Part shown: one piece after another, positions 54,156 through 64,000 of the stretch | How the letters are laid out: each line of letters begins with the position of its first letter | Numbering within the stretch: position 1 is the first letter of the stretch | Assembly: GCA_029215795.1 (NCBI GenBank) | Contig: JARDYH010000002.1 | Span: 66,813,001 to 66,877,000 of the forward strand | Direction of reading: 5' to 3' | Source: Anniella stebbinsi | Taxonomy: Eukaryota; Chordata; Lepidosauria; Squamata; Anniellidae | Length of the DNA: 64,000 nt | Position numbers and translations under genes: made by a program | Notes under the pieces: generated by a model | What the model was told of the DNA's origin: nothing | Database searches by the model: none | What the model saw: only the letters and a program-made list of their open reading frames with translations

Positions 54156-55555
54156 TCAGTTATTGTACCCTTGTATACCCTATCAGTGTAAATGCATGAG
54201 AATACTAAACTGTTACTATTTAGGATCTATGTACTCCAAGTGGACATATCTACATAGGCACATTATTTCTTAATGAATTGTGCATTTGCTTTGCAAACAC
54301 CCAGGAAGTCTGCAAAGTCAGGTGAGAGATCAAACTTCAGCAATATCCTTATTTTATGTCTCTCTGTTGAAATTCAATTGTATACTCCTTTGTGACAGAG
54401 ACCTACCATTTGCTAATCTTACTCTGTAAAGAACTATGCACCATCCATGTGATTTAAATGCCTGTTCTTTGTGGCATATTGTAATTGGGACTGTAAGGTT
54501 GATCAGGGAAGGGCCGCAGGATAGATGGTCCCACACCTGGACACAATTTGGATCAGACAGTCTTGTATCAAGGGATTATTCTTGTACCAGGGATGTATTA
54601 CATTTCTAACATTCTCAATACACAGGTATCTACTTCTATGCCTAGCCCAACAGTCTGTTATGCAGTGAACTCACTTTTAACTCTGCCATATGCTTTCAGC
54701 AGCTCATAAGCTCATAGGCTCTGGGCTATTTGACATTTCCTGATGGCTCAGCAAGTCACTCCAAGAGAGTTTTAGGCTTGTTCTTCATTGCTGTCATAGC
54801 ATGTGGCTTGGAGGGATGTTCTGGAAGCCGCATTTGAGTGATGTCTAATATCTCAAAGCAGCTCATCTGCCAAGGCATAAATAGGGTGACATCCTGGATT
54901 CCACAAATAAGCACTATTGTGACTTGATACTGATATGCAATTATAATCAGCTTATGCAGGGACTGGTAGTATTCATCATGTTGTTAGTATTGTAAAATTG
55001 AACCATTGTAGATAGGAGTCACACAGCTTGGGGGCCTTGTACCTTCACTCATTGTTTTCCTTGTGTTATGAGACATTTTCAGCAACACTTGATTAAAACT
55101 GCCAATTTGTTGGGTATAAAAGGGAATCTCTCGACACCACCAGGACTAATTATGTTGTCCTTGCCAAAGGGGTAGTTGAATAATTGCATGCGATTATTGC
55201 ACAGCTATGGTGCTTTTCATGGCAGTGGCAATGCAAAGAAGATTGATTCCCTTTAATTACTCATTCAAAAATAACCCTCTTGAATCATTTCCCCAGTTGC
55301 GAAGAAGCATGTTCCTACATCTTCCTTCCAAAAGGCACCTGGATGCAATGGGTTCCCTGATGAGATAGCATTGTGGTCTCCATGTGTCTAGCCTAGATAG
55401 GATGGTCTGCATTGTAATGATTGTGGGTCTTTTATTCTTTAAGCAAAGTTCTAAGCTTCTCAACAGACACACTCATAAGTGCATAATAGAAAGCTCTAGT
55501 TTTTAAGGACTAAATTCTAAACAGCACTTTATCAACAAAACAAAACAAAAAGGAA
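54156..55555. other. Host non-coding DNA
   Basis: No gene recognised. Confidence 0.4.
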
Positions 55556-55559
55556 GGTC

Positions 55560-57857
55560 AAACTGTGATTATATTGTTATATGAGTATTTAATACTTGAG
55601 TTCTTGATTTTAAAGGAAGCAAAAGCTAAGTGTAGCCATACACATACTCTGGATTTCAGGAAAGATGATTTTAATAAAATCAAAACTATGATAAGTAAGG
55701 TTCTCTGGCCACTTGGCCGCAATAAAGGAATTGAATTGATAAGTAAGGTCCCATGGCAAGTGACCCTAAGGAGAAAAGGAGTCCAAGATGGGTGGGAGTT
55801 TTTTAAAAAGGAAATTTTAAAGGCACAATTACAAACGATTCCAACAAGGAAAAAGACAGAAGACAACAGAAGAAACCATTATGGCTCCACAAAAAGCTTA
55901 GAGATGACCTGAAAATAAAAAAGGATACATATAGGAAGTGGAAGGAAGGCCAGGCTACAAAAGAAGAGCACAAACAAGTAGCACAGAAGTGCCGGAATGG
56001 TGTCAGGAAGGCTAAAGCTGAGAATGAGCTGAGGCTAGCGAGGGATGCTAAAAGCCATAAAAGGGCTTTCTACAGATACGTGAATAGTAAAAGACAGAGG
56101 AAAGAAATGGTGGTTCAACTGCTTAATGAGGATGGCAAATTGGTAACAGATGACAGAAAAAGGCCAAAGTGCTCAATTCCTACTTTGACTCAGTCTTCTC
56201 CCAAAAGCAGATCTTTGACCATCACCCCCTTGGAAAAAGTGAAGTACAGGCTGAAGGGGCAGGATTGCAGTTTGAGATTGATAAACAAATGGTCAAGAAA
56301 CACCTACTTTCTTTGAACGAGTTCAAATCTCCAGGGCGCAGCGAACTGCATCCTAGAGTAATAAAGGAGCTGGCAGAAGAATTCTCAGAACCACTGTCTA
56401 TTATCTTTACGAAATCATGGAAGACGGGTGACATGCCAGACGACTGGAGGAGGGCTAATGTTGTCCTTATCTTCAAAAAGGACAAAAAGGAGGAACCTGG
56501 GAACTACAGACCAGTCAGTGTGACATCCATCCCTGGGAAAATTTTGGAGCTAATTATAAAGAAGTAAATCTGTAACCACCTTGAAAACAATGCAGTGATT
56601 ACTAGAAGCCAGCATGGATTTGTCAAGAACAAATCCTGTCAGACTAATCTGATCATATTTTTTGATCAGGTAACCTCCCTTGTGGACTGTGGGAATGTTG
56701 TGGACATAGTATATCTTGACTTCAGCAATGCTTTTAACATAGTACCCCATGACATTCTGATTCACAAACTAGTGAAAAGTGGGCTAGATGGAACAACTAC
56801 TAGGTGGATCCACAGTTGGCTACAGAATCGGACTCAAAGAGTGCTTATCAATGGTACCTTCTCAAACTGGTGGAAGGTAACAAGCAGGGTACTGCAGGAC
56901 TCAGTCTTGGGCCCAGTGCTCTTCAACATTTTTATTAATGATCTGGACAGTAAGTGCAGGGAATGCTTATCAAATTTGCAGATGACACAAAATTGGGTGG
57001 GATCACTAATACCCTGGAAGACAGAAACAAACTTCAAAGTGATCTTGAGAGACTGGAGCACCAGGCTGAAAACATCAGGATGGAATTTCATAGGGATAAA
57101 TGCCAAGTTCTACATCTAGGAAAAAGAAACCAAATGCACAATTACAAGATGGGGGATACTTGACTCAGCAATACAACAAGCGAGAAGGATCTTGGAATTG
57201 TTGTAGATCACAAGCTGAATATGAGCCAATAGTAGGATGTGGCTGCAAAAAAAACAAACAAATGCTATTTTGGGCTGCATTAAATCACGCGAGTTACTGG
57301 TTCCCCTCTATTTGGCACTGGTTAGGACCCATCTTGAGTGTTGCATGCAGGTCTGGGCACCACACTTCAAGAAGGATGCAGACAAGCTGAAGCATGTTCA
57401 GAGGAGGGCAACAAGGATGATCAGGGGTCTGGAAACAAAGCCCTATGAGGAGAGACTGAAAGAACTGGGCATGTTTAGCCTGGAGAAGAGAAGATTGAGG
57501 GGAGATATGATAGCACTCTTCAAATACTTGAAAAGTTGTCACATGAAGGAGGACCAGGATCTCTTCTCGATCAACCCAGAGTGCAGCACACAGAATAATG
57601 GGTTCAACTTACAGGAAGCCAGATTGTAGCTGGACATCAGGAAAAACCTCCTGACTGTTAAAGCAATACGACAATGGAACCAATTACCTAGGGAGGTCGT
57701 GGGCTCTCCCACACTAGAGGCATTCAAGAGGCAGCTGGACAGTCATCTGTCAGGGATGCTTTAAAGTGGATTCCTGCACTGAACAGGGGGTTGGACTTGA
57801 TGGCCTTATAGGCCCCTTCCAACTCTACTATTGTATGATTCTATGATTCTGTGATTT
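55560..57857 (+). pseudogene. CR1 LINE, RT and 3' end, inactivated
   Basis: The plus strand carries the CR1 linker (KKDTYRKWKEGQATKEEHK, RDAKSHKRAFYRYVNSKR), then RT blocks: WRRANVVLIFKKDKKEEPGN, YRPVSVTSIPGKILE, a stop near 56565, SQHGFVKNKSCQTNL, VYLDFSNAFNIVPHDIL, and KFADDTKLGG in a shifted frame (about 56972-57002). The C-terminal domain has ATRMIRGLETKPYEERLKEL and EKRRLRGDMIALFKYLK. It ends with CCTTCCAACTCTACTATTG and ATTCTATG-type units at about 57836-57855, the CR1 3' signature. At least one stop and several frameshifts inactivate it. The endonuclease domain is absent. Confidence 0.88.
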
Positions 57858-58259
57858 TTTTTTTTACATTAACAAATAAATTAATTGTGCACACATCTGT
57901 GACAAAATGTTTTAGAATTTTATCCAAGATTTTCACCGTAGTTTAGACAGAGGATTTGGTTTGAATTGTGCTGAATTTTAACACTGGGAGGATCCCCTGC
58001 ATTTTCATCTGCTGATTGTGTTTTTAGTTAATAATTCTGGATTTACTCCTTTATTAATGAAAAAATAACCTGGTAGGTAATTATTGAACTTTGGAGCTGC
58101 CTCCCCACCCTGCAAATGTCTTGCTTTCCCAATTCGACGTGATTAAATATGAAATGCAGGTTCAATATGTATATCTCAGTGTGCTAAATGATATTGTGAC
58201 AATAGTAGTAGTGATGAAGCCTTTGGGAATGGTTGGCTGAGTTTCTCTATTTTCCCATA

Positions 58260-58700
58260 GGAAATCCTGGACTAGGGGAAGTGATCCTGTACTTAATTCG
58301 AAGCAGTGCATAGAACCTGGTGCCAGATACCAGTGTTATTGAACTGACTGGGAACAGAGACCACAGTGCTATCAAACCCAATATGTATGGAAGTGGCAAA
58401 CTGCTGAGAAAGTCCAATACTGTCACATTTGACTTCAAAAGAGGAAACTTCTGAAAAATGAGGGGACTAATTAAAAAGAAGTTGAAAGGGAGAGCCAACA
58501 AGGTCAAGTCTCTGTGAAGCACTTGGATGTTATTTAAAACCATAAGAATGGAAGCTAGAATATGTAGATTAGAAAAGATGTCATCAAGTCAAAGAGGGTG
58601 CCAGTATATTTAAGTAGCAAAATCAAAGAAGCTATAAAAGGCAAGAAGGCTTCCTTCAGAATTCCTCAACTGAAGGGAGGGGGGCTTCTAAAAGCAAATG
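58260..58700 (+). pseudogene. CR1 LINE, pre-RT fragment
   Basis: ATACCAGTGTTATTGAACTG and GAGACCACAGTGCTATCAA, read with frame corrections, give the endonuclease-end/linker pattern (TDHSAIK-like, then TFDFKRGNF-like). Different CR1 subfamily from the neighbour; strongly decayed. Confidence 0.6.
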
Positions 58701-60769
58701 AGCCAACAAGAGAAAGGAATGGAAGACAATGCAGCTGGGAACAGGAAGTAGGAGGAGATAGTGGAGGCAAAAATGAGAACAAGAGATGGGGTGGGGTGAG
58801 AATATACAAACAAATAAATGAGCAAGGAAAGAGAAGAGAGGTAGAGAAGGGGGGATGGCAGGACAACCAACACAGGAGAGAGGAAGAAAAAAGGAAGAGG
58901 TGTGAAATAGGAGACACAGTGGAAAGTGAGGGAGCCAGAAAATGAATTATTTGTGGGGGAAGGGAAGAGAAAGCCTGAGAAATGAGAGGCTGAAGCTGAA
59001 ATAGAAGCCTTTTATTAATTCATATTGTTGTGGGCCCTTACATGTATAATATATCTGTATGAGTCAAAGCTGATGAAATTTCAGAAATGAAATGGTCCAG
59101 GAAATGAATCTATAAAATTATAAACCAAATGCTCTATAGTATATATATATATATATATATATATAGCACTATATATATATATATATATATATAGTGCTAT
59201 ATATATATAAAACTATAACAGCGAGTAAATATTTATGTATCAAGTACACAAGTACATTGTCAATTCTGGACTTGCTGGAGGCAGGGCTAAATCATAAGGT
59301 TCCAAAATATACATTCTTTACCAGAACAAATTGAACAGGCACTCCAGTGTCTCTAGCAACAAAACCATCTTTTGCAGTCTCTTTACATCCTTTAAGCAGT
59401 GCTTACGTTCACTTTGTCAATAGTAAGCCAGTCCTATGTCTTCTCCTTAAGCGCTAGGCTATCATCGTCTGCGTTTTGTCTGTGACTTCCCATTTCTGCT
59501 GCCAAACCCAGCAGGAATACTATGCTCTTTCCACCTTCTGCTTCTGGTGAGTGCCCAGCTGGCTGAAGCCTTTTCCGCACAGCCCAATCAGCCAGCCTTA
59601 TGTATATTCTACCTCCCATCATTCTCTTCCTGAAACTTCTTGACCTTCTATTTCTCTGACTCTTTTCCTGCTGTGTTATTTATATCTTGGAACCATTGGC
59701 TCCACCCCATCCTCAATTCCCTCCTGTGATTATTCCCTTCCTGGCTCCAGCTGCAGCTGTCATCAGGTCCTTAATGGACTCCTTTTTTCTTGTTGCCATC
59801 CAGGTTTGCCATTATTGCTCCTGTAGCACCTGCACCCATCCCTGTTAACCACATGCATACTGAAAATCTATGGAGAAATAGCACCATGAACTCCCAAACT
59901 AAATATGGATATGGCCTAGGAGAAAATTCGCTGGGGATGTGCAATGGTGCCCTTGTGCTGCTCCCATCCATTTCAATGGTTCTCAGGAGAATCACAACAA
60001 ATTGTGCCCCAAATATTTACTTCATCATATAGACCAGTTTATAAGAAGTAATCCTAAATTGGTCCATGCCAGAGATTTTATTCCATATAATCCCAATCTT
60101 GTGTGCCCAGATACTAAAGTAAAGCAGGCTGGTGTTTTTTCTTTTTTTAAAAAGAGAAAATAATAAGACTGATAACTGCAGATAGCGTATTGCGCTTGTT
60201 ATTGGAAATGAATGTTTGACAATACCCATGTGATGCTAGAAAGAAAATAATGTGTTTCCTCAGCATAGACAGGCTTGCCAAATCATCTCTGCAGGGAACA
60301 TATTTACTAGAAGGCAGTTCACAAAGAAAAGGCTGTCGTAAATGTAGATGTAGATGTTCCAGTGAGGGTTAAGAAACCGATCTACCTATTTTCTCCAAAT
60401 AGTGGCTATTTTCGGTTAACTGTATATTCATTTTAAAAGAAATAAAAAATAAAAATCACTACACATGAAGCTAAAAATCAAAGAATAAAACTTGCAAAGC
60501 ACAATCCATATGGGAAGTTCCCTTTTAAAAAATCAACCCGACAGAGCTCTTGTGCAGACTTATTTCATTTTGAAGGGCTTGCAAAGGAAACCTTCCCAAT
60601 GGATTGTGGCTATAGAGAACTCATTTCCCCCCTGGTACCTTTTGAACTTTTACAAGAGACATGGGACCCAGAAAATCATTCATAATAGTAGGAACACATA
60701 TAAACATTGGGGGGGGGGGATTCTCACAGTCATAAGTTATACTCTTCAGTGAAGATGACCTTTCACCTG

Positions 60770-60805
<36 letters not shown>

Positions 60806-62200
60806 ATTACACAGAAATTTCGTTAATTTTTAATTGATAAAGTTATGCCACTTTTCATCTGATTTTTCCTTGTTTTAGGGGGTTAAATGTTTTTAGAAGA
60901 AAATGAATCAAAATGACTGAACAAAATTGGGTCCTGAGTTTTGAAAATATTGCTGAACTGTGTCATATTGGCACATGGTGTCTTCAATAAAAAAAAACAT
61001 ATTGAGGACACAAATCATTTAGCCCAATGCCTGCTCATACTTATCAGCCACAATTTTGCACATATTTGTGGTCCCCAAGTTGATATATGTATGGGTGGTA
61101 TGTAGGGATGTATGAGACATTCATTTCAGCAATTTTTAAATTAGGATTTACCCAGTTCACATCTTCTGGACCGAATACGGATTTGGACACATTTCTGAGC
61201 TTGCAACATGATTGACAGACCAAAAAAAAGGTGTTTGATACCATGCTTATATAATTTCTACTCGTGCGGGTCCTCGTAATTAGAATAAACTTGCAAAAAA
61301 CAGCCTGAACAAAGTACATCTTTAGTAAGCATCACATTACAGAAAAAAGCCACAATTAGTCCTTAAATGTCCAAACACAAAGATATGGATCACTTGCTTA
61401 TAGCCCAGTCCCAAGTGTATTTTGTATCTCTGGATGCTGAGTATTTCCGGAAGTTCTTTTTGTAGAATTTCTTAACTTTAATTCACAGGGCAATCCCCAA
61501 TGTGTAACTCAACATTGTTGTTCAGCGTATTAGCCCTGCAATAATAAAATAATTATGACAAATATCAAGGATGCAAAAATTATTCTCTATCTGGTTGAAA
61601 TTCTACTGTACACAATAACAGTTCAATTTAATTTATACAAGGTGATAAGAGCCTATAATGATACAGCAATTCTTCTAACATTCAGCTTTCAGCAGAACAA
61701 ACTGATTGTCTTTTTTAGTTTTTTCTTCTCTTAGCCCTCCCTCGGAGTGAGGACTCCACCCAAAGGACTAAACCATCTGCTCCATAGGGGTTACACTTAC
61801 ATTTGAAAAAGGCACATGAAAAAATGCATATCTTTGAAAAATGTGTAAATATACTGTAATCAATGGGAGAGGAATACATACATTTCAAAGATGTGTACCA
61901 CTGATGTGTACATTTGGAAAAATATGCACCAAAATACACACATATTTTCACGTGAAAAGAAAAAAAGCAAAGCTTGCAATCTGATATGGACTCAATCAGA
62001 ACAGGCTTCAAGATGGAATTCAGAGTACTTGAGTTTTGCAGGTTCACACATCTCTGCTGGTATGTACTGTACAGAGTTGTACAGAAAAGACTGAAGAAAT
62101 GCAGTATCAATTCATAATGACTATGAAGAGGTTTAAATAATAAATATGATATATAATTTAGTTTACACGTGTAATATGGTTTAAATGTGTAATATCATGT
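58701..62200. other. Host non-coding DNA with AT tracts
   Basis: No gene recognised. (TA)n tracts at 59138-59210 (broken by inverted TAGCACTA/TAGTGCTA) and 60774-60802. A purine-rich stretch (58720-58970) gives open frames on both strands but no domain. Confidence 0.45.
59138..59212. repeat. (TA)n with internal inverted repeat
   Basis: Alternating TA is interrupted by ATAGCACTATA and, mirrored, ATAGTGCTATA, forming a long potential cruciform. Confidence 0.85.
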
Positions 62201-62204
62201 TACA

Positions 62205-62470
62205 GTTTCGAGAGGGATTGCTGTGTTAATACGTTGCAGCAAAATCAACTGTCTGGTGGCACTTTAAAACCTAACACATTTCTTATGGCATAAGCTATCA
62301 TGGATTACAGCCCTTCATTATTTATTTATTTATTTATTTATTACATAATGCATTATGTAATTGTAATAAATTACAATTATGCAGCTGATTAAGTGGACTG
62401 TGGTCCACAAAAGCTCATGCCATAATAAATTTGATAGCCATTAAGGTGACACAAGACTCTTTGAACTAAT
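62205..62470. repeat. Two inverted SINE-like copies around a (TTTA)n core
   Basis: The left copy (GTGTTAATACGTTGCAGCAAAA ends, CTTATGGCATAAGCT near 62283) faces an inverted right copy (AAAGCTCATGCCATAATAAA, GACACAAGACTCTTTG). (ATTT)n with ACATAATGCATTATGT separates them. The arms resemble a common reptile SINE (GGCACTTTAAAACCTAAC motif). Confidence 0.6.
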
Positions 62471-62479
62471 GGCTTGCAT

Positions 62480-63845
62480 CCAATATTGCAGAAGTGTTCT
62501 CCCTTATCTCCTTCCCCCTGTTCCGCTGTCCAAATTTGGTCCCCCATCCCTCCCAAGCAGATTTGAGGGTACACAGGGGACTGGATGGAAAAAAATATTC
62601 CTCCAGCAGTTTCCATTCCGCTGGAGGACAGTCAGGGTTGGATACAACCCATGTTAGAAGGCAGTCATATTTCTAATTAACATTATGCATACAAGTCTAC
62701 AGCAACTTTCTCCCATGCAAATGTGAAGCATGATTGTATTTTAGATACATAAAACCCAAAATTACAATGAGTTGAGTCCAGATGTCTGTTCAACAGAGTT
62801 CTGCTGACACTGAAGAAATATGGTGAAGTAATGTTTGTCAATTCCCCCTTGCACTTGCAGTCACTAGCCCACCTTCCATGCTGTTCTGTAGAGTTGGAGG
62901 ACACCCAGAATGGTGTAGTACTGGAGGTGGAAGAGGGAATTAGAAGGGGGGGAATCTGATTTGCCCCCTTCCTCTCTTGAGAAACCTCTGCTGATCTCCT
63001 TTCCCTCTATAAATGGAAGGATCCCATCCATTCATGGAGGAGCATGTCTAGATCCAACCCATTGCTTATAGCTAAAACAGTTAACTCAAAATCCCTTGTT
63101 TGTTTAGAACAACATTTACCCAGCTGTTTTAAAACAGAATCCAATTGTACATATTGATTTTTCATTGATGGATATAATCTCCACTCTTAACAAAATGACA
63201 GAGCTTCAAAAAAAAATCTCTCCACGGAGACCTTTATAATACATGACATGGGTTAACAACTTAATGCCAACTAAAATTTGCATTTCATCTCTTAGCCTGC
63301 TGTAATCATTTCTCTTGCAGATCTCAGCATCATTTCATTTTAATTTGTTCAATTCTTGGTCATTCTCTCTCCCCACCCTCCAAATGTAGATGGCTGCCAT
63401 TTACTATGTGGGAAAACATGTCAAAAATAGTGTTTAAATTAAATTCACTGTTTGTGGAGCATAGGAAAAAGTGGGGAGGGGGGAGTGCCTTTGACCAGTG
63501 TCAAATTTAGAAGTCAGTGCCAGAGAAACCTAATTGTAAATGTAAATATAGCTTAATTGTTTACCATACAGTTGTGGTTGAAAGATTTCTGTGTAATGCA
63601 TGGCAGTGTCCTTTCAGCCTATGTTAAAGCTCCATTACAACAAAATCCAAGACTGTTTGCTCTAATGAATGCCCTTATTGTGAATGAGCCGAACTGTAAA
63701 GAGCTCTTCAGGTGGAAGAACGAGTCAACCCTCTGAGGCAGAGACTTTTGAAAGTCAGGGGAAATGGTCAGTGGATAAATTTTTGAGGAGTACGTTTAAT
63801 TTTCCTGCATCCAAATGATTAAAAACACGATCTTAGGATAGATTA
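62480..63845. other. Host non-coding DNA, CNE-like at 63180-63780
   Basis: No gene recognised. 63180-63780 is AT-rich, repeat-free and has the even texture of conserved non-coding DNA; alignment would be needed. Confidence 0.4.
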
Positions 63846-64000
63846 GGGTGGCCATTTCCACATCACCAAAAAAGAGGAAGTGACCTACTAAAATTTGCAT
63901 AGGCCAATAGGTGTCAATTTGGAAATAATTACAATGCATCTCAGTATAGTGGGGAAGACTGTGACCAGGGGACCTGTGCTCTTGCTCAGTTTGTGGTCCA
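63846..64000 (+). mobile_element. Left end of a TAGGGTGG element, cut by window edge
   Basis: TAGGGTGGCCATTTCCACAT followed by CAAAAAAGAGGAAGTG resembles the start of hAT-type elements related to 49620. The right end lies outside the window. Confidence 0.45.

Noticed and set aside
58598..58945. Lys/Glu/Arg-rich 115-codon frame
   Set aside because: Purine-rich low-complexity stretch next to a decayed CR1 fragment; the opposite strand is equally open.

Overview
This window is eukaryotic, repeat-dominated vertebrate DNA, most likely from a squamate reptile (lizard or snake). The reasons are the mixture of L2-clade LINEs with (AAT)n or (ATC)n tails, CR1 LINEs ending in ATTCTATG-type repeats, an R4/Dong-like LINE, many hAT-type short elements, gypsy-like solo LTRs and a tyrosine-recombinase retrotransposon. 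The species assignment is inference. I recognise no host exon, rRNA, tRNA or CRISPR array. The host part reads as an intergenic or very large intronic desert with a few AT-rich, repeat-free stretches that could be conserved regulatory DNA.

The centrepiece is a 7.26-kb Ngaro-type tyrosine-recombinase (YR) retrotransposon at 7592-14848. It has split direct repeats in the order A1 - coding region - B1 - A2 - spacer C - B2. A1 and A2 look identical over 186 bp, and B1 and B2 differ at about 2 of 416 bp, so the insertion is recent. Four long uninterrupted frames lie between A1 and B1: a Gag-like protein with CCCH and CCHC fingers, reverse transcriptase-RNase H with its catalytic residues, a tyrosine recombinase with the R..HxxR..Y signature, and an SGNH-type hydrolase. 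They alternate between two reading frames and overlap, so frameshifting, re-initiation or splicing is needed. A second, shorter and older Ngaro relative (45907-47957) has no polymerase. Its A1 copy carries a 355-bp Harbinger-like MITE, and the A2 copy preserves the matching empty site.

The two Ngaro families have unrelated A repeats. They nevertheless share a B-repeat layout, including a 7-bp hairpin with a compensatory base-pair change, and a conserved spacer C between A2 and B2. These look like cis-acting replication or integration signals and are the most novel observation here.

Region by region: 1-1440 diverged palindromic repeats; 1440-7584 mostly host DNA with two foldback elements and CNE-like stretches; 7592-14848 Ngaro element 1; 15262-16435 an L2 LINE with a long open RT frame; 16.4-25 kb host DNA, one 319-bp palindromic hAT, an L2 copy split by about 2 kb, and inverted repeat pairs; 25-37.7 kb host DNA, SINE-like repeats (one split by a solo LTR) and a local duplication; 37.7-42.6 kb a nest of CR1, two copies of a palindrome-array hAT, and an R4-like LINE; 43-45.9 kb host DNA and a possible LTR; 45.9-47.96 kb Ngaro element 2; 48.3-51.1 kb a solo LTR and two hATs; 52-53 kb L2; 55.5-58.7 kb CR1; 59-64 kb host DNA with simple repeats and CNE-like sequence.
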